Shown here piece after piece: positions 1-11,146 of a DNA stretch of 64,000 nucleotides. Below the pieces are notes generated by a model. That model saw only the letters and a list, made by a program, of their open reading frames with translations, made no database searches and was not told the origin of the DNA. The position numbers and the translations under genes are program-made. Source of the stretch: Haplomitrium mnioides (taxonomy: Eukaryota > Marchantiophyta > Haplomitriopsida > Calobryales). Each line of letters begins with the position of its first letter. The stretch's first letter is position 1. The DNA is taken from positions 502,674 through 566,673 of the forward strand of contig JBNGIS010004247.1 of the NCBI GenBank assembly GCA_049999725.1, read 5' to 3'.

Positions 1-170
1 NNNNNNNNNNNNNNNNNNNNNNNNNNNNNNNNNNNNNNNNNNNNNNNNNNNNNNNNNNNNNNNNNNNNNNNNNNNNNNNNNNNNNNNNNNNNNNNNNNNN
101 NNNNNNNNNNNNNNNNNNNNNNNNNNNNNNNNNNNNNNNNNNNNNNNNNNNNNNNNNNNNNNNNNNNNNN
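1..170. other. assembly gap (N run)
   Basis: All bases are N. The 5' LTR, gag and protease of chromovirus C1 would lie here or to the left. The missing part of the E1 3' LTR should lie beyond them. Confidence 0.99.
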
Positions 171-1682
171 GGGAGATCTTATACGACCTTATTCAAGGAA
201 ACTACCTCTATATGTGATTAGAGAAAAATCAATAAAAAGACAACATGTGGTATTTTTGGGATTCATACGTGAGGTTGAAGGTGATAAGGAGGACTCCAAG
301 CATAAAGTCCCACATGAACTTCAAGGGGTTTTGAAAGAATTTTGTGATGTTTTTCCCAACGATTTACCTCCAAGTTTGCCGCCTAAATGATCTATTGATC
401 ATAAGATTGAGGTTGTTCCCGGAAGTACTCTACCGTATAAGTCACCATATTGTTTGCCTCCTCATGAATTGGAAGAATGCAAAACTCAAATCACTGAACT
501 ATTGGAGAAAGGATTTATTCAATAAAGTATCTCTCCTTATGGCGCACGAGTGTTATTCGTGAAAAAGAAAGACAAGAGTATGAGGATGTGTATCGACTAT
601 CCGGCTCTCAACCAACAAATAGTGAAAAATAAATATCCATTACCACGAATGGACGATTTATTTGATCAACTTCAAGGAGCAAACTACTTTACCAAGTTGG
701 ATTTGAGAAGTGGATACAACCAAATCCGAATTGCAGAGGGTGACATGCAGAAGATAGCATTTTGAAGTCAATATGGGCATTTTGAATATCTCGTTATGCC
801 ATTTGGATTGACTAATGCTCCTGCAACTTTCATGGGTCTAATGAATGATATTTTTCAATCTTTTCTGGATAAGTTTGTTATTGTTTTCTTGGATGACATT
901 CTTATTTACAGCAAAAATCTTCATGAGCATCAACAACACCTTCAAACAGTATTGAAGGTACTTCGGGACCACAAACTATATGTTAAGATGTCAAAATATG
1001 AAATTGGAAAAAGATAGGTTGATTACTTGGGTCACCGGGTGAGTGCAGCATGAACTCATGTCATGGATGAGAAAGTGGAGGCCATTCAAAAATGAGAAGC
1101 TCTTAGTGATCAAACACAACTATGAGGATGTTTTAGGGCTAATTGGGTTCTATCGTCGATTTGTGAAAGGATTTGCACAAATAGGAGAACCATTGACCAA
1201 TTTGCTCAAGAAAAACCATACATGGATGTGGGGAGCCGCAGAAGAATTGGCATTCCAAGCATTGAAGAAATCACTTCTTCATGCTCATATTCTCAAATGG
1301 TATGACTCTAAACGACCAATAAAACTTTCAGTTGATGCATCGGGAAAAGCTATAGGCGGGGTTTTGCAACAAGAATGAGAGGATGGATGGCATCCTACTG
1401 CTTTCTTCTCTAGAAAGTTAAATGACACAGAACAAAATTATCATACCACGGAGCAAGAGGAGCTAACAATCGTGTTATCCAACCAAGCATTGGAAGCATT
1501 ATCTCGGAGACAAGGAGTTTATTGTGGAAACTCATCATAAACCTCTACTCTATCTCGAAACGAAAAAAGAGCTTTCCAAAAGGCTGATTCGATGGGCGGA
1601 GTGGCGACAACGCTTTCACATGAAGACAGTGTATGTAGAAGGAAAACAAAAAATTGCAGATGCTTTGATCCGCATGCCTTAA
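171..1682 (+). pseudogene. C1 pol, reverse transcriptase and RNase H part
   Basis: RT copies element RNA into cDNA and RNase H removes the RNA. One frame runs from about 187 to 1017 through RT, with motifs [36 protein letters not shown] and the catalytic FLDDILIYS (about 883-912). Internal stops occur at 388, 523, 763 and 1015. Several sit where the family has Arg or Gln, consistent with CGA-to-TGA or CAG-to-TAG changes. RNase H follows in shifted frames: LSVDAS (about 1327-1345), FFSRKL, and a HHKPL motif where the family usually has a TDHKPL-type Asp, so one catalytic acid is apparently lost. IADALIRMP closes the domain near 1680. The gene cannot make a working protein. The start is in or beyond the gap. 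Confidence 0.93.
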
Positions 1683-3000
1683 CTCAACACCTTGTCAGAA
1701 GTTGCCATATATCCGACATAGTGGTCGAAAATGTTGGCCGCAGTCAAGGAAGATAAAGTATGGGTCCCTAATAATATTACGCTTCGCTCTCAAGTTTTGC
1801 ATGAAGCACATGATTCTGCTAGTGGTGGACATGTTGGAATCGAGAAGACATTGGACAATCTTCAACGTGTTTATTACTGGTCTAAGATGCACCAAGATGT
1901 GTTGGCATATGTTCAAAGTTGTTTGGCTTGTTTGGCTTACCACGTACTTCTACAGTTATAACACTATTGTTGTTTTTGTGGACAAACTCAGTAAAATGAT
2001 CCATATTCATCCAACGACCAAGTTAGTGACAGCCTCTGAGTTAGCTCGCATTTATTTGGAAGCAGTGTACTCTCATCATGGTCTTTCTAAAGTCATTATT
2101 TCTTATCGTGGGACTCAATTCACCAACATGTTTTGGCGCACAATATTTGGTCTATTGAAAACCAAATTGGCTATGTCTACTGCCTACCACCTTGAATCAA
2201 ATGGTCAAACTAAATGGGCCAATCGTACAATTGAAGATATGCTCCAAGCATTTACCTTGGAAGAACAAACGGAATGAGATTGGCTACTACCTCTTGTAGA
2301 GTTTTCTTACAATAACTCTATCAATAGTTCTACAAGAGACACACCTTTCTTCTTGATGTATAGTGAGCATCCAATTACGATTTCTAGTCTTCATTCGGCA
2401 TCACCGCCCACCTCTAAGAGTCCAGCAGCTGATGATTTTCTTCATCGTCTACATTATGGTATTCGACGGGCCAAGGAAAACCTTGTAGTGTCTTGTAATC
2501 GGTAAAAACAATATATAGATGCTCATCGTTGGGAGGTGACTTTTCCTATAGGTGACCAAGTCTTGCTCTCCACTTCCAATCTTCCTTTGCTTCATTTTCG
2601 CAAGCTTAGCGCTTGGTTAATTGACCTTTTTTCTATCTCTGCTCATATTGGTGAAGTGGCCTATCAGCTGGTTTTACCCTCTTACATGAAGATTCATCCA
2701 GTCTTTCATGTCACTTTATTACGGGCTTTTGTTCCTCGTTCTCCCTCGTTTACAAGTACCCAAGAACCCTCTCCACCACTTGAACTTATTGATGGTCATG
2801 AAGAATTTGAGGTGGAACAACTCTTGAAGAAACGTACAAGGCGTCCTGGTCGTCGTGAGATTGTCGAATACTTGGTTTGTTGGAAAGGTTACCCACTTTA
2901 TGAAGCTACTTGGGTGCCATTGGAGAATTTGGCTAATGCATCCGCGTTTTTTCAATCTTTTGAGACCTCTCTTCCTTGCACCGAGGACGTTGCCTCTTAA
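1683..3000 (+). pseudogene. C1 pol, integrase and chromodomain part
   Basis: Integrase inserts the cDNA; the chromodomain steers insertion towards marked chromatin. The HHCC zinc finger is seen at about 1798-1938 (HEAH, then SCLAC). The core resumes as YNTIVVFVDKLSKMIHIHP (from about 1960). A deletion fuses the zinc finger to the GLPRTST segment and removes the stretch holding the first catalytic Asp. At the second Asp the sequence reads ISYRGTQFT (Asp to Tyr), and at the Glu it reads NGQTKWANRT (Glu to Lys). All three DDE residues are therefore gone. Stops at 2275 (Trp codon to TGA) and about 2503 interrupt the rest. The C-terminal chromodomain is well kept (about 2790-2960): DGHEEFEVEQLL, then EYLVCWKGYPLYEATWVPLENL. 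Confidence 0.92.
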
Positions 3001-3012
3001 AAGAGGGGAGGA
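2999..3012 (+). other. C1 polypurine tract
   Basis: A 14-base all-purine run (AAAAGAGGGGAGGA) lies just before the LTR start at 3014. It is the usual primer for plus-strand cDNA synthesis. Confidence 0.85.
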
Positions 3013-3013
3013 T

Positions 3014-3615
3014 TGTAACGATCACTAACTTTAGTAAGCAACAACTAAAAAAAATAGCAACAACTATATCTAGAGAGCCATTACTAAGTTAGAGTATCAA
3101 AAAGAGAGTGCTATTATAAAGAAAGTGACATGTAGCAAGAGGAGAGAAAGTCAATGAATTAAAGTGAGTGATATAAACATGTGGTAAGAGGAGAGGAAGT
3201 CAACGAATTAAAGTGAAAGAAATGGCACTTTAGAAGAGGAAAAGGATACGTGGTAAGCGGAGGATTAAAGCAAATAGAAGGTTCTAAGATAAGGACATAT
3301 AGCAAAAGAAGAACTAAAGAGAAATGGAAGGTTCTAAAGATAAGGACACGTGGCAGAAGGAGAATAAAAGTAAAAGGTGGTCCAATCAATAAGAGAGGAA
3401 AAAAGGTGGTCCAATAAGAAAATGATAGAAAAGGAACTAATGGGGTTTCGCCACCTATGTAAGCAAAGTGCTTTTTTACTTAGTATATAAAGAAGGGAGA
3501 GGGCCTTGTTGGGCATCTCTTACCTTGTGGTTTCTTGAAGTTCTTTATGTGCTACTATTGTATGTGTTATGTTTGTGCTAATTTTTGGTGTGTAATGTAT
3601 ATGTGTAGTGTTACA
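3014..3615 (+). repeat. C1 3' LTR (602 bp)
   Basis: The LTR starts TGTAACGATC directly after the polypurine tract and ends GTGTTACA, giving 6-bp inverted ends TGTAAC/GTTACA. The right edge is confirmed because E1 LTR homology begins at the next base. A TATA motif lies about 470 bp in. The first 400 bp hold degenerate purine-rich repeats with recurring AAAGATAAGGACA and GTGGTAAG blocks. Confidence 0.88.
3484..3490 (+). promoter_or_regulatory. TATA box in C1 LTR
   Basis: TATATAA, followed by a purine-rich leader, sits 125 bp before the LTR end. It is the expected place for the element's promoter; activity is not shown. Confidence 0.55.
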
Positions 3616-3795
3616 CTAATACACATTTAATAAGAACATAGTTTACTATGTACCAATTCTCTTGAAAAACTTGAAAACCCCATATTTTTTGTAATGGTAT
3701 CCAAATCCTACTTATCTTTCATCCCAACACCAGAAACATTGTGCCATCAATTTCAATGCATAAAAGAAGCCAAATATCCAACTTATACCTTCACA
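3616..3795 (-). repeat. E1 3' LTR fragment
   Basis: This matches 7428-7605 in the same orientation, with shared blocks such as CATCCAAATCCTA, TTCATCCCAACAC and AACATTGTGCCATCAA. The remaining part, equivalent to 6574-7427 (about 854 bp), is missing and should lie left of C1. Confidence 0.85.
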
Positions 3796-3808
3796 TTTGT
3801 CCCCCTCA
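3796..3808 (-). other. E1 polypurine tract
   Basis: On the minus strand this reads TGAGGGGGACAAA and directly precedes the LTR start TGTGAAGG, as expected for an LTR retrotransposon. Confidence 0.75.
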
Positions 3809-3999
3809 TAAGGTTTCACTTCACCTTTGTAGTGACACCCTCCTTTTGTGTATAGAAAAAATGCCTTTTCATACTATTATAACACCTTCATGTTAAAAAC
3901 AAAATTACATGTAGCCCAAGAATATACATTTTTGAAACAAAATACCTTGTCAATAGTTTTTGTGAGTACTCTTGTAGCACATCATCATCATCCATGATC

Positions 4000-6080
4000 A
4001 AATACTCGAGATTCTTTTCCAAGCATCCTTGGTTTTACCTCTAATGCACAACTCCTTTCCAAGTTTGGTTACTCATTGGATTAGTCCTCCATATCCATAT
4101 CAACGTCAAAAAATTTGGTGTCAAACTTATCCATAGAGAGATACTTTGTGGTTTCTGTCCTTGAGCTACTAGCTCTGCCCTAGTGCCATCCACGAATACT
4201 CTCACTATATCACTTTTAGACCCAACCATAATGTATTTCTTGTGCCAATTGTTGGTGGATTTCACACCTCTCAACCACAACTTTTCAAACAAGATATTAT
4301 AGCAAGCTTCATTAAGAACTTGTAAAATCCAATGAAATTGTAATACCCATTACCAAAATTGGTACCTTCACAATTACCCCAAGTATGCGAAATCTTGATT
4401 TGTTTTTCATGCTGACTATAAACCCTGATGGTTCATTCCCATCTTATTCATCAAGTCCTTGGACATGGCTTTTACTACCGAACCTTCATCTAGCAACACA
4501 TTTGCAACTACACACCCCTTGCATATAACGTCAATTTTTTAAGCTCTTGCGCATACCTTTGTGTTCATTGCATTCATGGAGCAATTGTTGGCTGACACCT
4601 TCTTCTTCATTAGATGTTGCTTGGTGTTCAATCCTCCATGTAGCTCCTTTCAAAAGGTATGATTCAATGCTACTAATTGTCCCACCATGATATTGGCTTG
4701 CAAGTTTCCAATATCTTCCACCACATTGCACTTTTTTTGTGTTTTGACATGGAGAAATCCTCCATTCCCAGTCTACTTCTTGATTTGCTCAATTTCTTTG
4801 TCATGTTCACATCATGATGCTTCTCTTAACTTAGTATGGGTTTAGATCCCATTGTCTCCTCGACAACTTTAGCTTGTTTCCTCTTTTGAGCCAACAAGTC
4901 CACTCTTTGATTTGTTGAACTCCCTCCCACCTCACCATGTAGAACTACTTCAACTTTGATTGAGTCGACGACCTTCTCTTAACCTTGATCAATTGAAATC
5001 CCTCCCACCTCACCGTGAGGAACCTTTCAACATCAATCAATGTGATGATCGTCTCTTGTGATTGATCCATTGAACTCCCTCTCACCTCACCATAGGGAAT
5101 CTTTTTAACATCCATGGAGGCAATGACCCTCTCTTGAGCTTGATCCACACCTTCAAATCCAGCAACTCCATATGTACCATTCACTTGATTTGGGCAATTT
5201 TTGATGAAATATGCCCCACTACATCTAAAATATCTTATGTTCTCAAAATTCCTCTGTCGTATTGGCCCTCTTTCATTATGTTAAAACATATTTTCAAGCC
5301 TTTTCTACAAAGACTACACAAGATTCAAACTTAGCCTCTCTAATCGTTCAGTCAATGTTAGCACATCGTTCATGGCTAGATTTGGTACTTGTGGAGGAGT
5401 CACTACTATTGCTATTGGTGTTGCAATCAATTTTGACACTGGTACCACAATGGCCTTCTCCTCCCGCTCATCTTCCAATCCCTCCTCCATCCTCAATGCA
5501 ATATGCAATGACTTCACTTGTGTAGTTGGCCTCTCATATTTGACAATTGCTCAAATTTTAGGTTTCAGCTCTGAATTAAAGTGCTTTGCCAACATTGTTG
5601 TAATTCCCACCATTAAGCTTTGCACATCCTCTCCACTCTTTCTCAATATATTTCAAAATTATATCTCTAAATAGTCTACTCTATCGGCATATGTACACAC
5701 TTTTTCACTCTCTCCTTGTTTTAAGTATGTTACCTCTTGAAGAAGATTCTCAAAGCTCTTTGTTGGGAGAAACTCTTCCATCAAGACATTAGTCAAGTTC
5801 ACACATGACAAGATGGTTTCATCTTTTTGCTCGTTGTACCATCAAAGAGCTTCTCATTCTAAGAATTCAAGTAACAATGCTAGCCAATCATTGGGTTGTT
5901 TCTCACCATTTCCAATGCATACACGTTTGAAATCTCACAAATAGTCTTCCACATTCTCATCTTCATTGCCAAAGAAGACCAAAATCTTTCCCATTTTCAA
6001 TTGATAAAGTGCTCCTTCACTTGAGTTCATCTTCCACCACATCTACAACAATATCACATCTACCACAACACAAAAATATG
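4000..6080 (-). pseudogene. E1 gag and aspartic protease
   Basis: Gag forms the particle and the protease cuts it. Reading high to low: a gag core resembling the plant retrotransposon gag domain (LEFLE, stop, EAL, stop, WYNEQKDE at about 5865-5820, where both stops stand for expected Trp codons, TGG to TGA); an open stretch at 5517-5314 (MKSLHIALRMEEGLEDE); a decayed CCHC zinc knuckle at 5232-5185 (FRCSGAYFIKNCPN, with first Cys and His changed); three 26-residue repeats; then protease with the active-site string NVLLDEGSVV (about 4518-4465). Its C-terminal part follows at 4292-4041 (KLWLRGVKSTNNWHKKYIMVG), related to the plant gypsy RPWL...HNW region. Many stops and frameshifts make it non-functional. 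Confidence 0.8.
4917..5150 (-). repeat. 78-bp in-frame tandem repeat in E1
   Basis: Three copies start near 4917, 4995 and 5072 (plus-strand landmark CTCCCTCCCACCTCACC or variants), spacing 78 and 77 bp. On the minus strand this encodes about 26 residues per copy, around (D/N)QAQE(R/T)VI and (V/Y)RWEG. It lies between the zinc knuckle and the protease. The length is a multiple of three, so it could expand without breaking the frame. Confidence 0.7.
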
Positions 6081-6550
6081 TACTTGCAAATTGCTTGAGT
6101 TAGAATAAGAAAACAAATGGGTTAAGATCCGCCAATATTTGCTCCATTTGTTCTACTCCAAATTGTTCAACTAATAGTTGGCGCATATGGATCTTAGCTA
6201 CGATAAATACATGTATTACAATGGTTGATCTTTAATCATCCGTTGAAGCCATTAAAAACTCTCTCTTTAAAATGATACAATGATTGTTCATGCTCCAATG
6301 TTCATACCCACTTCGTTGAAGAGTACAAACGTTGATACAATAGTGTGGCCAAAGAGGCAAAGTCATTTATCAAGAATGAGAAGTAGCTCACCAAGTTGAT
6401 GAATCATTTCAACTCAATGTTGTTGTGGTTGGCAAAACATTGTAGATTTTTCTCACAATCTTTGAAATCCATAGCCAACTCCCCATCACGTCTTCAATTG
6501 ACATTCAAAACTCAAGCTTATTCACCATCTTCTTTCTCTCTCATTGATGA

Positions 6551-6570
6551 GTTCCTGACAACGGAGACAA
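6551..6570 (-). other. E1 primer binding site (tRNA-Asp-like)
   Basis: On the minus strand this reads TTGTCTCCGTTGTCAGGAAC. It resembles the tRNA-Asp-type site (TGGCGCCGTTG...) typical of several plant gypsy lineages and lies three bases from the LTR end at 6574. The differences are largely transitions. Confidence 0.6.
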
Positions 6571-6573
6571 AAA

Positions 6574-7605
6574 TGTGACAATAGAAACTTTGTCGATTCC
6601 TGCTTATATGAATTTGATGTTCAGTGCACATTGAATATAAGAGATGGGTTGAAGTGTGGCTACAATCAAAATCTACAAAGTTTAACAAGTTAAGTACTCA
6701 ATAAAAAATACATTAGAAATTCTTCACTCTTTACTCCAAATATTCTCACATAAAACACTCTTGCTCTCACCTTTTTAACTCTCAACACACCCCTCACTCT
6801 ATAAAAATCCACTCTTCAAGGGCTTGTCTTGCAATAAATCTTCAAAGTAGCTCATCCTAGAGCTTCTCTAAGCACTTCTCTAAAGGTCTCTCACAACTCC
6901 CAAGTCTCAAGTCTCAATTCCACCATTGGAATTGATAAGACAATGTTTTCTTAAAAGTAGTTCTCGAGTAACTTTAACTTTTTCTTACTTTTTCAAGAAG
7001 CAGCTTCTCATCTTGAGTTTTACTTGATCAAGCATATAACATAGTCAGCTATTCTCTTTCACTTATCCCTAAATACAAAAGCCACTTTTATATTTCAAGA
7101 TTCCCTAAAAAAACAAGTAGAATATTAAAGTAGCTTTTCTTGACCTTTTCTTCTTTTTAGTCTCTTCAAAGAATCTCTAAATCTTTGATGCTTATTCAAA
7201 TTGGATGTACTATACATTTTATTTTTAGAAATATTATTAAATATGCTTTTTACTTTGAAATAATATTCTCATTTTCTCTTATCTAGATACCTTTTCTTTT
7301 GACTTTTCTACCAAGTCTTATTTTACTTTTGATTGATTAAAACTCTCAATTTCCAATAGACTTTTCATTTTTGTAAAATTTTATTAATGACATTTGATAC
7401 AAACTATGTGTCTATGAAATATTAGCTCCAATATGCATCTAATAAAAACACAATTTACTTTATATAGATTTTGTTGAAAAACTGAAAACCCATATTTCCT
7501 CTAATGACATCCAAATCCTATTTATCCTTCATCCCAACACTACAAACATTGTGCCATCAACTCTAATGTATAAAAAGAGCTTGATATTCACCTTATTCTT
7601 TCACA
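6574..7605 (-). repeat. E1 5' LTR (1,032 bp)
   Basis: On the plus strand it starts TGTGACA and ends TCACA, giving 5-bp inverted ends TGTGA/TCACA. The last 178 bp match 3616-3795. The right flank is GATCA; the matching left target-site copy is not in view. Confidence 0.8.
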
Positions 7606-8900
7606 GATCATAACAAGATTCATGGAGAAGTGCAAGTTCACCATCACTCTTTTTTGTGCTTACTTTTGCTCTGCTCAGGGTTGAAGAAAGGTGCTCTAGA
7701 AGCATGTGCCAAGAAGTCTTTTTTGTTGTAGAGGGCTCATCAATATGAAGGGAATTGAGAATTTTCAATCACTACTCCAAAGGAGCATTAAGGTGCAAAG
7801 CAAGGCTCATTATTGAGTAGTTCTTATGAGCAAATAAAAAGGCAAATTACTCTATTTGAAATCAATTGTGCTCTTAGAAAATTGGTTGGGAAAGAGAAAT
7901 GGAGCAGAGCGAGTTAAAGAAGGAGGTATAATAGAACTATTGAAGGAAAATTTACTCTATTTTGGGTTGAAGAGACAATCTTGATCTGATTTGCGATAGA
8001 AGCATACACTGTTCAAAGGTAAAACTAGGGATCAAACAAAGGAAGAGAAATCAGCCCGGAGCATTGCGTTGAGCTTTGGAAAGGTGATTGGAAGTGTGTA
8101 CTAGCAAGCTCCAAGGTGTTTCTTGGTAGAAGTTGGAGTATGGCAGATTGAAGCACCCATTGTGTGCATAGTGACAATTTTGCAACGTGTTTTGGTTTGT
8201 GGATTGAGTAGGCTCTATTGAGAAGAAGCCATGATAGAGTATTGCAAGGGGAGTTGCTTTACTTTGCGTTGACTTGGCAGCCTTGGATTGACTTGGAAGA
8301 GCACAATACTTGCTTAGGTGAGAGTTTTAGAAGATTCCATTGCCAAAAGTTTATTTGCAATACAAAGTAGAGGTAATTGAACTCAAACCAAATCAAAAAA
8401 CAAAAATTTTGGGTAAAATTACAGAATTGCTAAAATCTAAGCAAGGTTGAACAAGACCCTTTACTGAGTTATGCAAGGGTGGTGGGAGAATCCACCAGCC
8501 CGATCCTAGAGCGGAGGCTATCTTGAAGCCAAGTTTTTTTTTGAACTAAGGAAATAAAATCTTTTAAAAAACAAATGTTAGCAGAACATCAAAAATTGGT
8601 GGACGGTACTTAGGAGAAGAGAAAAAGTGCTATGCTTTGATTTTTTTAAATTATTTTCCTAGGTTGAGAAGAATACCAATCAACTAGGATTGGAAAGAAA
8701 AATGTGCCTTGTTCAAAGAAGGAAGGGTCACTTGTGCCGATTTTCACATATCAGCGGACTTGTGGGCAAGTGGTTGAGTGGCACAAAACAGCCACTAAGT
8801 TGTGAGTGAGTTCAGTTGAGCAGAGGTCAACACAAAGCAAGTGACTGGAAGGTTGCGATACAAATTCACTCATAGTGGCATACATTTTGGACCTGCATTA
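7606..8900. other. AT-rich stretch without a recognisable gene
   Basis: I find no supported coding region, RNA gene or clear repeat. By position it may be leader or LTR of the gag element that follows (E3), since gag-like frames begin near 8,900-9,000. No LTR ends or primer site could be fixed. Confidence 0.5.
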
Positions 8901-8909
8901 GGGGCAACT

Positions 8910-11130
8910 CAATAGTTGGTAAGTGACCATACATCAGATGAAGAGGAAAAAACTCTTTCTAGCACTCAAGTAGATTCCCTTATATTGTGGGATATGAATG
9001 AGATATAGTTAAATGAGCCCACCCATATTGCGGCGGGCTTATTTGACTAAGATTGAAGATTAAAGACAATATTGGTCACCCAATTATGTCTCTATTACCT
9101 CTAGTAGAAGGGCAAGTGTCTATTACCCTATGACTCATACTCTATCTTCTAGTGTACTAGTCATAGAATTGGTGCCTCATGGGCAAGAGGAGTTCTTATT
9201 ACACTTGCTTTAGTCACTGCAATAGAGAGTGGAGAAATCCAAGTGTTTAACCCTGTGGTTGAGTTTTTGGAGCAGTTGAGACAAAATTACTAGAGTATGA
9301 GGTTTGATAAGCTAAAGAGTCTTCAAGAGTTCCAGTGCAAGACTTGAGAGAGCTTGAGAGAAGCTTACACAAGGATAATAAGGCCTATTAATACCACAAA
9401 GGGGGTGATAGAGCTTCAAACCATCCAATTCTGGTATGTCATTCTTGATAGAGATTTTAAGAGGAGAGTGAGAGATGCCACCCTTCTTGGGGATTATAAG
9501 CCCACTTCTACTATTTTGTTTCATGTTTTCAAAGCGTATTAAGCTCTATCTGGTGAATGGGAAAGTAGTCACAACTGGTTATCATAAGGAAGAGCCAAAA
9601 TCTATGTCTCTAACCACATCCACATTACAACCTGCACCACGGAAGGGGTAGAAGGTTGGAGGACAAATAGATGGACAAAAAAAATGTCGTCTTATGCAGG
9701 CTATTAGTCATGTTGTGGTAGAGACCAATTGCAAAAGCAGTGTCTAGAGGCAAAGAAGCCAAAAGCAACAAACTCTAGAGAAGTAGGTGCAACTAGCCAA
9801 GGACAATGTGACCACTGTGGAGTTAAAGGTCATGATGGGGATATGTGTTTTTCACTTCACCTAGAGCTGCAACAAGGAGGAGCTTGTATAGGCGAAAAAA
9901 GCATATGTAAACAAGGTGGTCGTGGTCAAGGAGCATCACTAACTGGAAGAGTTGGAGCGGTTGCTCCAACCTTTACTATGGTTTTGAAAGATTCTAAGAT
10001 TTCATAGTTGGAGCAACAATTAGCTAATATAATTACAACAAAAGTCAGACCTATTGTGGAGCTAAAGCCTCTACTTCATATAGAGCTAATGGAGGTTTGG
10101 CTGGCATAGGGTTTATGTGTGAGATAGCCTATGTTGATGCATATGTAGAGGTGATTAGAGCAACTAGAAAGACTCTTGAGCCTAGGGTTGCAACAATGGA
10201 GTTGGACTCTCATAGAGGGATGCTTATCGGTAGGTAAAGCTTCCACACTCATTTGAGTTGATAGATTTGGTGAGGACTACTTCTTTGCATTTGGTTGAGG
10301 CTTCCAAGAATATAGAAAGATCAGCAAAAATAGAGAAGATTGCGTCTCTGACTATGAATATAGCTAGGTTAGTGGTAAAGAAACCACCTCTTTTTGCTAT
10401 GGATGTGTTCACTATATTGGGTCTCACTAGTTGAACAATTCACGTTAGCAACCACATTATGTGGGGAGATTGAGGGTGTTATTCTCAGTATGGAGATGAG
10501 ACCCGTTAGTAGAGCAGTTGATGTATGTGCCTCTACATTTGGAGGTGAGAAATGGCATGTTGTTGTTGCCCTGTTGATGGAGTTATCAACTCGACTAGCA
10601 TCTGAGAGGACCAGATTCAGACCTAGTATGGTGTTCATCAACAATGGGAGTGGTATTTTCTAACTTGTTGGTCCTTAAAATTGTGTGTGCAAGCTAGCTA
10701 TAGTGTTGTTGGATATAGGTGTATAGTCTTTGATATTAGGCAAGTCGCTCGTGAAGGGATTGGGATTGAGGCCAAGAGATGTGGAGATTTTATCTTTTCC
10801 TATTCAGACTTCACAGGGATGACCTTCACCTACACAACACATCACATGTGGTAAGATTGAGCTTAGAGAGCAAGTTGATCATCCCATAGATAGCTCACAA
10901 ATGAGCTCTCGAGGCATACTCACCAAAGTTAAGTCTTATAATGTTTTGGTGGGGTGTATAGTGCTATATCTCATAGAGTTTACTATTGATTTATAGAGCA
11001 AGTCTATGTCCTATCGGCTTGGATAGCAATCTAGAGAGGCAAGATTGTGGAGGTTTTCTGTCAAATTTAGTGGACCAATTGAGTGTCCACTATCACGGCC
11101 TATGGCACTGTCAGAATTTTGTAGAGTGAT
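8910..11130 (+). pseudogene. E3 gypsy-type gag and protease fragment
   Basis: Gag-like frames run from about 9,180 (VEFLEQLRQNY, stop, SMRFDKLKSLQEF). ESLREAYTRIIRPI and FWYVILDRDFKRRVRDATLL at 9354-9542 are typical gag core motifs. A perfect CCHC zinc knuckle (CDHCGVKGHDGDMC) is at 9807-9848. An aspartic-protease-like domain follows near 10,690-11,070: AIVLLDIGV for the usual LLD(S/T)GA, then LILGKSLVKGLGLRPRD, KSYNVLVGCIVLY, and a GWQS-like end. Stops and shifts are frequent. No reverse transcriptase follows, because the LTR of E2 begins at about 11,147 and appears to cut this element. Confidence 0.75.
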
Positions 11131-11146
11131 CAACGATTATTCTAGC

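Larger units (their letters stand above)
171..3615 (+). mobile_element. Ty3/gypsy chromovirus C1, 5'-truncated by the gap
   Basis: The order RT, RNase H, integrase zinc finger, integrase core, chromodomain, polypurine tract and 3' LTR is that of a plant chromovirus (Ty3/gypsy). The right end at 3615 is set by two independent signs. First, the LTR has matching ends TGTAAC and GTTACA. Second, homology to the other LTR of the neighbouring element E1 begins exactly at 3616. C1 therefore inserted into the E1 LTR and is the younger of the two. The five bases 3616-3620 (CTAAT) are the predicted target-site duplication; the left copy is outside the readable sequence. Confidence 0.93.
3616..7605 (-). 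mobile_element. E1, non-autonomous gypsy-type LTR element (gag-protease only)
   Basis: Minus-strand order from high to low coordinate: 5' LTR (6574-7605), primer binding site (6551-6570), gag, zinc knuckle, protease, polypurine tract (3796-3808), 3' LTR (3616-3795, cut by C1). The two LTRs align well over about 170 bp and both end TTCACA/TCACA at 3795 and 7605. The internal region is only about 2.8 kb. After the protease there are about 240 bp to the polypurine tract, with no reverse transcriptase or integrase. The layout resembles plant TR-GAG-type elements that depend on enzymes from others. Only a deletion copy could otherwise look like this, and no junction is visible. Confidence 0.82.
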
